From NCBI GenBank assembly GCA_021157805.1, contig JAGGVW010000151.1, positions 1 to 6,820 on the forward strand: a stretch of 6,820 nt of DNA. Reading direction: 5' to 3'. Position 1 is the first letter of the stretch. Each line of letters begins with the position of its first letter. A model generated the notes under the pieces. It made no database searches, had not been told where the DNA came from, and saw nothing but the letters and a program-made list of their open reading frames with translations. The translations under genes were made by a program, and so were the position numbers. Of this stretch, positions 1 through 6,492 are shown piece after piece. The stretch comes from a bacterium. Its GTDB lineage: Bacteria; Ratteibacteria; UBA8468; B48-G9; JAFGKM01.

Positions 1-634
1 CCATACCTTCTCCTTCTGCAAGAAATTTCTGAGCAATTCTTTCTCTTTCTTTTCTCATTCTTTCAAAAACATCTTTTGTTACATCTGCAGGAAACTGCAT
101 TTTTGTAAAAACAACTTCTAAAATTTTTATTCCATATATTTTTTCAGCTTCTCTGGTTGACAATTCTTTTATTTTTTCCTGTATCTCATCTAATTTAAGG
201 AAATTTTCATCAACATTTATTAAATTAGCAAGTTTGTATATTCCTATAATTCCATTTTTATAATTTCTTATAAGGGAGGCAATCTTTTTTTCAGCCGATT
301 CTTTATCTCCAACAGAGGTAAAAAATTTAAGTGGCTCTTTAATTTGCCAGAATATCGCAGCAGTTAAAATTACATTTTTACCATCAGAAGTATATGTTTC
401 TTCCATTTTTGTTTCAAGCACCTGTATTCTTGTATCAAAAATATAAACTTCCTGTATTGGCCAGGGTGCTTTCCAATAAAGACCAGGTTCTTTTATAACA
501 CGAACAGGTTTACCAAAAGTTGTAACAACAGCGCTTTTACCCAATGGAACCTGGAAGGCAATTAAATAGAGGAAAAGTATTATAAAAAGAAAAAAACCAA
601 GCAAAAAAGTGTATAAGTTTAATTTTCCTTTCAT
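1..634 (-). CDS. hflC: HflC-like SPFH/prohibitin-family membrane protein (partial, C-terminus beyond left edge)
   Basis: The first 211 residues are present; the C-terminus lies beyond the left edge. HflC is a bitopic inner-membrane SPFH protein that, with HflK, forms large cage-like assemblies around the FtsH protease and modulates membrane-protein degradation. Seen here: a hydrophobic N-terminal anchor (about residues 7-28), then the SPFH start with VVTTFGKPVRVIKEPGLYWK and APWPIQEVYIFDTRI. A coiled-coil segment follows that contains the HflC hallmark ERIAQKFLAEGEG near the break. The ATG is at 634-632 and overlaps the upstream TGA (633-631) as ATGA, so translation is probably coupled to hflK. 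An AAAGGAG motif lies about six bases upstream, inside the hflK 3' end. Family assignment is firm; partnership with FtsH is inferred from the family, since no ftsH is in view. Confidence 0.93.
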   Translation of the reverse strand, partial: MKGKLNLYTFLLGFFLFIILFLYLIAFQVPLGKSAVVTTFGKPVRVIKEPGLYWKAPWPIQEVYIFDTRIQVLETKMEETYTSDGKNVILTAAIFWQIKEPLKFFTSVGDKESAEKKIASLIRNYKNGIIGIYKLANLINVDENFLKLDEIQEKIKELSTREAEKIYGIKILEVVFTKMQFPADVTKDVFERMRKERERIAQKFLAEGEGM

Positions 635-2499
635 TTTTTCTCCTTTGTTTCAGTTCCTTCTCCAAAGAAAAGATTTTCTGGTAAAGGTGTTTTTTCAAGG
701 TCAATTATAGTAACATTTCTTTCTCTATCTGAAACAACAATATATTTTGTAGGATATAAAAGACATTCTTCTAATGTCTTCAAATAATGTCTATATTTAA
801 AAATTCTCGGATTTTTCCTGTATGCCAATAGTTCATTTAAAAACCTTCTTCTTTGCCCTTTAGATTCTGTTGACCTTACAAATTTATAAGATTCTGCTTC
901 TACATTTATTCTGGAGGCATTGTATCTTGCTAATGTTAATTCTTTATTACTATATGCTTCAGCATCAAGAATATAAGCTTCTTTCCTTTCCATTGCCCCA
1001 ACAACTTTCTCAAAACTTTTTGCCACTTCAACAGGAGGATGAACATTTCCAAGATTAACAAGAACTATTTTTATTCCAAGATTATGTTTATCAACTTCTT
1101 TCTGTATCTTCTTCATTAAAAAATTAACAATTGAAAGTCGCTTTGAAGTCAATACTTCATGAAAATCAACTCCCATCATTATTCTTGTAAATTGGTTTCT
1201 AACAAGAGAACTTAAAAGTTTCTCCGGTTGAGAATGAAGATATGCATAGTCAAATAACTTATCAGGGTCAATTTTATAATAAATCCAAACAACACCACTC
1301 ATAAAATTTACAGGAACACTTATATATTGAGAAGTAGAAGTAATACTTTCTTTACTTGCAATTATCCAGTTAAATTCTTCTTTGTAATGTTTTTCTGTCC
1401 AGAGTAATCTTTCTCCTTCTTCTCCCTTAGCACCAATTCTTATAGTTTTTATTCTTTCAACATTATAAATCTTTGCTTTACTGATAGGCCAGGGAAGTTT
1501 GAAATGAAGCCCTGGTCCAAAAACTTTCCCATTTCCTATAGGTCTCCCTAAAAATTCTATGAAACATCTTTCATAAGGTCTAACTATCACAATGCATGTT
1601 AAAAGATAAAGAAATGTTATTTGAATTAATAGAAGAGGAATAATTCTCTTTTTTATAAATTGATAAAACCAGGTTTGTGTTATACGAAAACCAAATTGAT
1701 AATCAATTATTTCTGAAAAAGATGGTATAACTTCTTCAGGAACAGAAAGTAAATATAAAATTTTTGAATCAAAAGGAAATTTTTTTTCAACTTTAGGTGA
1801 GCGATAAAAAGAAGCAATTATATTTAAAAAATATTCAAGCCCAATTATAATTAAAAGAACACTCAGGATATAAAAAATAAACCATTCAACTTTTGGAAGA
1901 TTAAGATTCTTTAAAGTTAATGAAATTGCTGAAAGAAAAGAAAATATTGCATTAACTCCTAAGAAACTCCCAGGAGATTGTAAATCCTTCCATATTTTAT
2001 CTTTTGACATTCCGAGAATATAACGGGAGAGTAAAAATATGGGGAATGTTATTCCTATTAGTAAAAGAGGAATTACAGAAGTATGTTGATAAAGAATTTT
2101 CTGACTACGGAAATAGAAAATCAATTTTATTGGAGTATAAATAAGAAAAAATGAAGTTATAAGAGTAAAAATAGGAACGAGGTATTTTTCAGTTTGCTGT
2201 AATCTTGCACGGGAAACAAGAAGTAAAGTTTCTTCTTCTTCTTCAAACATTCTTCCTTCTCTTTTTTTTATCTCTTCAACCTCTTCCAACTCCAGTTTTT
2301 CTTTATATCTTTGATGGAATAAAAGGAAAAGAATAGCAGAAATAGGAATACCAATTCCTATATGGAAGGTTTCCAGAAGAAGAATTGGAGATTTCACTTT
2401 TAAATACATTATGTAAAAAATTAAAGATAAAATAACCTGAAATATTAAAGTTCCAATAGATATTTGAAACCCTATTTTTAATTTTCTTTTATCTTCCAC
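631..2499 (-). CDS. hflK: HflK-like SPFH protein with a large multi-pass N-terminal membrane domain
   Basis: This 622-residue protein is much longer than typical HflK (E. coli HflK is roughly 420 residues with one anchor). The C-terminal half is HflK-like: a membrane segment (about 286-306), then RPYERCFIEFLGRPIGNG and GPGLHFKLPWPISKAKIYNV (about 308-346), VNFMSGVVWIYYKIDPDKLF (397-416), and VNLGNVHPPVEVAKSFEKVV (481-500), which matches the HflK PPxEV region. The N-terminal ~285 residues have no HflK counterpart known to me. They contain about six hydrophobic spans (near 10-33, 39-62, 106-129, 141-163, 178-198, 206-231) and a very acidic charged stretch (about 66-104). The start is GTG at 2499-2497, supported by AAAAGGAGGAG (2517-2507) seven bases upstream. 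It overlaps the upstream permease by 11 bases and hflC by 4. Role inferred: partner of HflC in a membrane protease-control complex. The extra domain's function is unknown. Confidence 0.88.
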   Translation of the reverse strand: MEDKRKLKIGFQISIGTLIFQVILSLIFYIMYLKVKSPILLLETFHIGIGIPISAILFLLFHQRYKEKLELEEVEEIKKREGRMFEEEEETLLLVSRARLQQTEKYLVPIFTLITSFFLIYTPIKLIFYFRSQKILYQHTSVIPLLLIGITFPIFLLSRYILGMSKDKIWKDLQSPGSFLGVNAIFSFLSAISLTLKNLNLPKVEWFIFYILSVLLIIIGLEYFLNIIASFYRSPKVEKKFPFDSKILYLLSVPEEVIPSFSEIIDYQFGFRITQTWFYQFIKKRIIPLLLIQITFLYLLTCIVIVRPYERCFIEFLGRPIGNGKVFGPGLHFKLPWPISKAKIYNVERIKTIRIGAKGEEGERLLWTEKHYKEEFNWIIASKESITSTSQYISVPVNFMSGVVWIYYKIDPDKLFDYAYLHSQPEKLLSSLVRNQFTRIMMGVDFHEVLTSKRLSIVNFLMKKIQKEVDKHNLGIKIVLVNLGNVHPPVEVAKSFEKVVGAMERKEAYILDAEAYSNKELTLARYNASRINVEAESYKFVRSTESKGQRRRFLNELLAYRKNPRIFKYRHYLKTLEECLLYPTKYIVVSDRERNVTIIDLEKTPLPENLFFGEGTETKEKK

Positions 2500-3430
2500 C
2501 AGAAATCTCCTCCTTTTCCCAGATACTCAATCCAAGAAACATCATTCCAAATGTATAAAAAAATGTATATTCAGCAGATTTGAGTAAATACTTCAGTGAG
2601 AGAATTCCTTTATGCCAGAATTCTTCATTCCAGAAAACCTGAAAATTCGGAATTAAAGAGTAAACAATCTTCATCCCCTGATTTGTCAACAATTTTCTAA
2701 AAAGATAATCTGAAGTAAGCCCGAGAAGGAAAATTAAGAATGAAAATGTTAATGCAAAAAAGATTTTCCCTTTCAAAGAAAGAATAGAGGCAACAGGAGA
2801 TATAATAATTCCACTCATCCAGAGAAGTAAAGCAGGTTTAAATAAATTTAACTGTAATGAGTTTTTTCCAAGAAGATAAAGAAGGAAAAGAGATAAAAGA
2901 ATAAGAATATTAAATGATATTATAAATGAAGAACCAAAGTTTTTATCAGAATAATAATTAGATGCCCCTGCAAATATAACAGCAAGTAAAAGTGGTATAA
3001 ATTCAAACCATAAAATATAATAATCCACTTTACTGTATGCAGCCTCAGGAACTCCCATTCTTAAAGTCATTATAAGCACTGCAATAAGAGGTATAATTAT
3101 GAGTAATAAAGAAAATGAAACAGCAAGAATTTTTGATAAGAGAAATGTAAAACGAGAAATGGGTTTACTTAAAAGAAGTGTGCTGGTTTTCTCTTCCATC
3201 TCCCCTCCTACAATTGAGAAAATGCCTAAAACAGATGAACCAAGAACTGCCAGCAGTATTGTTGCCATTCCCATATCAAGAATTAACTTTCTTGCATTGA
3301 GGAATGTAAACATTGTAAATGCAGGACTTGAAAGTATGAAAAGATAACATCCTAACATAATTAGTGAAAAATATGACTGCCTTATTATATTATAAAAAGA
3401 TATTTGCACTAATGCTAAAACATTTCTCAT
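2489..3430 (-). CDS. ABC-2 type transporter permease subunit (NosY/GldF-like)
   Basis: This 313-residue polytopic membrane protein is the first gene of the operon. Hydrophobic spans lie near residues 21-42, 54-75, 99-124, 139-158, 166-188, 199-216, 222-240 and 287-303. Between the second and third spans is GGEMEEKTSTLLLSKPISR (75-93), the acidic-plus-LLSKPISR cytoplasmic segment typical of ABC-2 permeases in the NosY/GldF/YhaP style, thought to contact the ATPase. The substrate cannot be told from sequence. The ATG at 3430-3428 has AAAGGAG about ten bases upstream. Its TAA (2491-2489) overlaps the hflK start. No ATP-binding subunit is seen in the window; it could lie beyond hflC or elsewhere. 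Family assignment is confident; the link to HflK/HflC function is inferred from the tight gene overlap only. Confidence 0.85.
   Translation of the reverse strand: MRNVLALVQISFYNIIRQSYFSLIMLGCYLFILSSPAFTMFTFLNARKLILDMGMATILLAVLGSSVLGIFSIVGGEMEEKTSTLLLSKPISRFTFLLSKILAVSFSLLLIIIPLIAVLIMTLRMGVPEAAYSKVDYYILWFEFIPLLLAVIFAGASNYYSDKNFGSSFIISFNILILLSLFLLYLLGKNSLQLNLFKPALLLWMSGIIISPVASILSLKGKIFFALTFSFLIFLLGLTSDYLFRKLLTNQGMKIVYSLIPNFQVFWNEEFWHKGILSLKYLLKSAEYTFFYTFGMMFLGLSIWEKEEISGGR
2507..2517 (-). promoter_or_regulatory. Strong ribosome binding site that sets the GTG start of hflK
   Basis: On the minus strand AAAAGGAGGAG ends seven bases before the GTG at 2499. It lies inside the end of the permease gene. 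It is the best Shine-Dalgarno match in the operon and is the reason for accepting a GTG start that overlaps the upstream gene. Confidence 0.75.
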
Positions 3431-3454
3431 ATATAACTTTCTCCTTTCTTTTTA

Positions 3455-3483
3455 TATATACTTTTTTTTACCACTTTCGTCAA
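3455..3483 (-). promoter_or_regulatory. Sigma-70-like promoter of the permease-hflK-hflC operon
   Basis: On the minus strand TTGACG (3483-3478) is followed by a 17-base spacer and TATATA (3460-3455). Transcription would begin near 3448, leaving a leader of about 18 bases that still contains the AAAGGAG ribosome binding site. The spacing and position are good. The -10 matches the consensus at only 4 of 6 bases, and a shifted TATAAA is also present. Confidence 0.6.
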
Positions 3484-3676
3484 GTATTTTGTACAAGCTG
3501 AGTACATGGGTAACACTTTCCCTGCTAAATTTTTCTCTTTTTTCCTCTCTAAGATACCATTGGAGTTAAATATCCTGAACTCTGATGTGCCCTGTCAAAA
3601 CTGCTGTTTACTTTATCTCTTTCTTTGAAAAGTCGGGGCGTTTTAAAAGCGAAAAATTATACTTAGTAATGTAGGG
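3484..3676. other. Divergent intergenic spacer, no gene seen; possible insertion-sequence remnant
   Basis: No convincing reading frame on either strand. The segment at 3499-3520 contains TACATGGGTAACACTTT. In my recollection, motifs of the form GTGTTACCyATGT occur at the ends of some IS481/IS21-type elements, so this may be a relic end. A small inverted pair TGTAC/GTACA lies at 3490-3494 and 3502-3506 and could instead be an operator. The stretch reads less A-rich than the surrounding genes. No leader peptide, T-box or other attenuator was recognised for the downstream amino-acid gene. Confidence 0.3.
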
Positions 3677-3705
3677 TTGACATAAAGAGGGGATGGTAGT
3701 AGAAT
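3677..3705 (+). promoter_or_regulatory. Sigma-70-like promoter of the citramalate synthase gene
   Basis: TTGACA (3677-3682, perfect -35) is followed by a 17-base spacer and TAGAAT (3700-3705, 5 of 6 match to TATAAT). The predicted start is near 3712, only about ten bases before the ATG at 3722. The mRNA leader would be very short and would begin at or inside the GGGGAG ribosome binding site (3712-3717). If this is the real promoter, control by a long leader RNA is excluded. Confidence 0.65.
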
Positions 3706-3721
3706 TGAGAAGGGGAGAAAA

Positions 3722-5287
3722 ATGAAAAAGATAGAAATTTATGATACAACATTAAGAGATGGAGCACAGGGAGAAGGTGTATCTTTTACCCTTCAGGATA
3801 AAATAAAAATAGCAGAAATTCTTGATAATTTTGGTGTGGATTTTATAGAGGGGGGGTGGCCTGGCTCAAATCCTAAGGATATAAAATTTTTTGAGAGGAT
3901 AAAGAAGAGAAAATTTAGAAAAAGTAAAATAGTTGCTTTTGGAAGCACCAGAAGAAAAAGATTTATTCCAGAAAAAGACCCCCTTTTAAAAAAACTCCTT
4001 GAAAGCGAAACAGAATACATAATGATTTTCGGGAAATCATGGGATTTACATGTGACTGATATATTAAAAGTTTCTCTTGATGAAAACTTAAAGATGATAG
4101 ATGATTCTATAAGATATTTAATTTCAAAAGGAAGGAAGGTCTTTTTTGATGCTGAACATTTTTTTGATGGGTATAAAAGAAATCCTGAATATGCTTTAAA
4201 AACATTAAATGTTGCTGAACAGGCAGGAGCAGAAAGAATTGTTCTTTGTGATACAAACGGGGGGACTCTTCCATTTGAAGTTGAGAAAGTAATAAAAGAT
4301 GTTAAAAAGAAAGTTAAAGTTCCTCTTGGGATACATCCCCATAATGATTCAGGAGTTGCTGTTGCTAATTCCATTGTTGCAGTTAAAGAGGGATGTATAC
4401 AGGTTCAGGGGACAATGAATGGGATAGGAGAAAGATGTGGAAATGCTGATTTAACTTCAATTATTCCAATACTCCAGTTAAAAATGGGATATAAGTGTGT
4501 AGAAGAAGAAAAAGTTAGTTCTCTCACTGAAGTTTCAAGAAAAGTTTATGAACTTGCCAATATGGTTCCTGTAAATAACCAGCCGTTTGTTGGATTATCT
4601 GCCTTTTCTCATAAAGGTGGGGTTCATATAGATGCTGTGAGTAAAAAAACAGAAGCGTATGAGCATATAGACCCTGCTGTTGTTGGAAATGAGAGAAAAT
4701 TTCTTATTTCTGAACTTTCTGGTAAAAGCACTATTTTACAGAAGTTAAAGGGATATAATATTGAGAAAAAACCTGAATTAGTTAGAAAAATTCTTAATAT
4801 GGTTGGAGAACTTGAAAATGAAGGTTATCAATTTGAAAGTGCTGAGGGGAGTTTTGAGTTAATGGTGAGTAAATCTCTTGGTAAATTTGAGAAGTTTTTT
4901 AAAATTGAAGATTTTAGAGTTATTGTGGAGAAAAGAGGAAAAAAAGTTGTTTCTGAAGCGACTGTAAAGATAAAACTTGATAAACTTGTTGAACTTACTG
5001 CAAGTGAAGGAAATGGACCTGTTAATGCTCTTGATAATGCTTTAAGAAAGGCACTTGAGAAAATATATCCTGAAATTAAGAGTTTAAAGTTAACTGATTA
5101 CAGAGTTAGAATTCTACATCCTGAAAAAGCAACAGGCGCTCTTACAAGAGTTATTATACAGTCAGTTGACGAGAAAGATAGCTGGGGAACTATTGGGGTT
5201 TCTCCAAATATAATTGAAGCATCCTGGAAAGCACTCCTTGACAGTTTTGAATATAAACTTTACAAAGACAAAAAGAAAAAAGAATAG
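3722..5287 (+). CDS. cimA: (R)-citramalate synthase, CimA type
   Basis: Condenses acetyl-CoA with pyruvate to (R)-citramalate, the first step of the threonine-independent route to 2-oxobutanoate and isoleucine; a cytosolic enzyme of the alpha-isopropylmalate synthase/homocitrate synthase family. The 521-residue length fits CimA. The N-terminal HMGL-like TIM barrel (about 3-270) shows YDTTLRDGAQGEGVSFT (7-23, with catalytic R12 and metal ligand D13), CDTNGG (176-181), the metal-binding HPHND (H205, H207) and GTMNGIGERCGNADL (230-244). A linker is followed by a LeuA-type allosteric dimerisation domain (about 395-512) with TASEGNGPVNALDNALRKAL starting at 426. The GAQGEGVSFT version after TLRD and the overall layout favour the long CimA subfamily over LeuA. 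The ATG has GGGGAG four bases upstream. Single-gene unit, divergent from the hfl operon. The C-terminal domain implies feedback inhibition, probably by isoleucine (family knowledge). Confidence 0.93.
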   Translation: MKKIEIYDTTLRDGAQGEGVSFTLQDKIKIAEILDNFGVDFIEGGWPGSNPKDIKFFERIKKRKFRKSKIVAFGSTRRKRFIPEKDPLLKKLLESETEYIMIFGKSWDLHVTDILKVSLDENLKMIDDSIRYLISKGRKVFFDAEHFFDGYKRNPEYALKTLNVAEQAGAERIVLCDTNGGTLPFEVEKVIKDVKKKVKVPLGIHPHNDSGVAVANSIVAVKEGCIQVQGTMNGIGERCGNADLTSIIPILQLKMGYKCVEEEKVSSLTEVSRKVYELANMVPVNNQPFVGLSAFSHKGGVHIDAVSKKTEAYEHIDPAVVGNERKFLISELSGKSTILQKLKGYNIEKKPELVRKILNMVGELENEGYQFESAEGSFELMVSKSLGKFEKFFKIEDFRVIVEKRGKKVVSEATVKIKLDKLVELTASEGNGPVNALDNALRKALEKIYPEIKSLKLTDYRVRILHPEKATGALTRVIIQSVDEKDSWGTIGVSPNIIEASWKALLDSFEYKLYKDKKKKE

Positions 5288-5576
5288 ATAAGAAATTGAA
5301 AGAAAACAGGCACTCTTGAGAAAACAATCCCTCCTTAGAGCACCAGAGTATCAGGATGCCGGGGTTTGACATTTGGGATAAATCCTAATTCCTGTTTCAT
5401 AAGTAGTTAATATAATTACAAATAGGAAGATATGTTAATCCCCCTTTATTTTTCTTTTCTCCTTTTCTTCTGATATGTCTGTAATAATTTTTCTTTAAGT
5501 GTAGGTAGTAAAAAAATATTGTATCTAATATATAATAAAAGAGAGAGAAATCTGAAGAAAGAAAGAGGGAAAGAGC
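5288..5576. other. Intergenic region, no gene or clear terminator seen
   Basis: No supported reading frame on either strand. No strong hairpin-plus-T-run was found after cimA. A TTGACA at 5366-5371 has no fitting -10 at 16-18 bases. A pyrimidine-rich run (about 5440-5472) is followed by a purine-rich run (about 5540-5582), the latter leading into the ribosome binding site of the decayed reductase. TATAAT occurs at 5531-5536 without a good -35. Confidence 0.4.
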
Positions 5577-5589
5577 AGGAGGTAAAATG
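5577..5589 (+). promoter_or_regulatory. Ribosome binding site and start codon of the decayed reductase
   Basis: AGGAGG (5577-5582) lies four bases before ATG (5587-5589). The first codons read MELGKW, close to the usual N-terminus of the family. The intact start signal shows that the 5' end of the gene was kept while the body decayed. Confidence 0.5.
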
Positions 5590-5951
5590 GAATTAGGCAA
5601 ATGGAAAATGGGGAGTAAGGTTAAGCTGTCTGGGGCTGGGAAGTTATCTTATTATTGGGTTTAAGTGTGATGAGAAGAATTGACGAGATATAATTAAAGT
5701 AGCCTATGATAACGGCATAAGTTTCTTTGATACTGGGAATGTCTATAATCATGGAGAACCCGAGCGGTTACTGAGCAGATGCCTAAAGGGTTTTCCCAGA
5801 ACATTTTTGTTGTTCTAACCAAGGTATGGGGACGAATGGGACCAGCACCCAATGACCGTCGATTTTCTGCTAATTATATATTTGAACAATGCCACGCAAG
5901 TTCCCAAAGGTTGAAGATGGATATGTAGATATTTATGCCCAAGTTGAACGC
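5587..5951 (+). pseudogene. Decayed, truncated aldo/keto reductase
   Basis: Conserved aldo/keto reductase blocks (NADPH-dependent TIM-barrel oxidoreductases; best likeness is the voltage-gated K+ channel beta-subunit-like group) appear in order but in three frames. Frame of 5587: MELGKW. Frame of 5615: VRLSCLGLGSYLIIGFKCDE, an in-frame TGA at 5681-5683, then DIIKVAYDNG and SFFDTGNVYNHGEPERLL with the catalytic Asp and Tyr. Frame of 5800: NIFVVLTKVWGRMGPAPNDR, with the catalytic-type Lys, then IFEQCHASSQRLKMD ending at a TAG (5926-5928). Frame of 5925: VDIYAQVER. So at least three frameshifts and one internal stop are present. Only about 120 of the usual 300 or more residues remain; the C-terminal two thirds are gone. 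It is not expressed as a functional enzyme. The decay suggests this stretch is under little constraint. Confidence 0.8.
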
Positions 5952-6098
5952 TTTTTTTAAAGAAATTTCTATAAAACATAGGAATAGCAAAGGGAAATGG
6001 AGACAAAGAGGTATTTCTTACCAACAGAGAAAAATTAGAAAAACTCACAAAAAGCTTGCAATTTAAGAATTTATGCTTTCATTAATAACAAAAATCGT

Positions 6099-6170
6099 TC
6101 AACTTGAGTTATTTTGAAGAGTTTGAAATAGATAACATTTTAGGTCTGGGAAATATATCTCAAGTTGAGT
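6099..6170. repeat. Two copies of TCAASTTGAGTT, each nearly palindromic
   Basis: TCAACTTGAGTT at 6099-6110 and TCAAGTTGAGTT at 6159-6170 (core from 6160) match at 11 of 12 bases as direct repeats. Because the core TCAASTTGA is itself nearly palindromic, the same sites also form a perfect 10-bp inverted pair (TCAACTTGAG at 6099-6108 and CTCAAGTTGA at 6159-6168). The spacing of about 60 bp, immediately before the hairpin array, could be a pair of protein-binding sites or an element boundary. Confidence 0.45.
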
Positions 6171-6180
6171 TTAGATATTA

Positions 6181-6186
6181 TATAAT
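6181..6186 (+). promoter_or_regulatory. Candidate -10 element reading into the hairpin array
   Basis: A perfect TATAAT lies at 6181-6186. Transcription would begin near 6193, exactly where the first hairpin of the array starts. No good -35 exists at 16-18 bases upstream (6158-6163 is TCTCAA), so an activator would be needed or the match is chance in AT-rich DNA. Confidence 0.25.
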
Positions 6187-6191
6187 GGTGT

Positions 6192-6248
6192 GAAAGGAGG
6201 AAACAAATCTATTCCAAAGTTTCCATCCCCTTTCAGAGAAGAGATGAA
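6192..6248. repeat. Divergent first unit of the array (unit 0)
   Basis: The right part, from CATCCCCTTTC (6224-6234) through the linker, matches the other units. The left part is unrelated in sequence yet still pairs: GAAAGG (6192-6197) with CCTTTC (6229-6234), and GGAAAC (6199-6204) with GTTTCC (6219-6224), leaving a 14-base loop. Confidence 0.5.
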
Positions 6249-6315
6249 TGCGAGGGAGGGGATTGTGCTGCTTGAGAAACAGCGACGCACCATCCCCTTT
6301 CAGAGAAGAGAAGTA
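6249..6315. repeat. Array unit 1, upper stem type A
   Basis: Hairpin 6254-6301. Type A upper stem: GTGC (6265-6268) with GCAC (6287-6290), and GCT (6270-6272) with AGC (6281-6283). Loop TGAGAAAC at 6273-6280; internal-loop bases T6269 against GAC 6284-6286. Confidence 0.8.
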
Positions 6316-6382
6316 TGCGAGGGAGGGGATTGTGCTGCTTGAGAAACAGCGACGCACCATCCCCTTTCAGGGAAGAGAAGTA
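6316..6382. repeat. Array unit 2, upper stem type A
   Basis: Almost identical to unit 1 (hairpin 6321-6368 is identical; the linker has GGGAAG in place of GAGAAG), so this is a recent duplication. Confidence 0.8.
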
Positions 6383-6435
6383 TGCGAGGGAGGGGATTGT
6401 CCTATCTGAGAAACGATAACGGACCATCCCACTTA
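6383..6435. repeat. Array unit 3, upper stem type B, 3' side damaged
   Basis: Type B upper stem: GTCC (6399-6402) with GGAC (6421-6424), and ATC (6404-6406) with GAT (6415-6417). Loop TGAGAAAC is kept and the internal loop is AAC. The lower 3' strand changes from CCCCTTTC to CCCACTTAC, and the linker is lost to the insertion that follows. Confidence 0.75.
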
Positions 6436-6492
6436 CAAGACTAAACCTTATCCAAAACGTTCGCTTTGCTCACTCAAGGTTTAGCCTTGAGC
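6436..6492. repeat. Inserted segment with two overlapping, mutually exclusive hairpins
   Basis: This segment replaces the linker of unit 3 and adds 43 bases to the spacing. CTAAACCTT (6441-6449) can pair with AAGGTTTAG (6476-6484). Alternatively CTCAAGG (6473-6479) pairs with CCTTGAG (6485-6491) around loop TTTAG. Both use bases 6476-6479, so only one can form at a time. It may be a small insertion of another palindromic repeat family. Confidence 0.55.

Larger units (their letters stand above)
5952..6191. other. Non-coding debris between the dead reductase and the hairpin array
   Basis: No intact gene. A short plus-strand run from 5975 to the TAA at about 6085 reads NIGIAKGNGDKEVFLTNR and continues lysine-rich. 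It has no start codon or known match that I can name, and could be a fragment of the lost reductase region or chance. The stretch is AT-rich and carries the paired repeats annotated separately. Confidence 0.35.

Noticed and set aside
3793..4374. 193-residue minus-strand reading frame
   Set aside because: It lies wholly opposite the well-supported citramalate synthase gene and shows no family resemblance.
3722..5287. 2-isopropylmalate synthase (LeuA) as an alternative name
   Set aside because: The GAQGEGVSFT version of the active-site motif, 521-residue length and domain layout fit the CimA subfamily better; substrate specificity is still an inference.
5366..5394. Promoter after cimA (TTGACA at 5366)
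   Set aside because: No acceptable -10 at 16-18 bases and no gene start nearby.
5440..5582. Pyrimidine-rich run followed by purine-rich run as a long inverted repeat
   Set aside because: The two runs complement each other only through low complexity; no exact stem of useful length was found.
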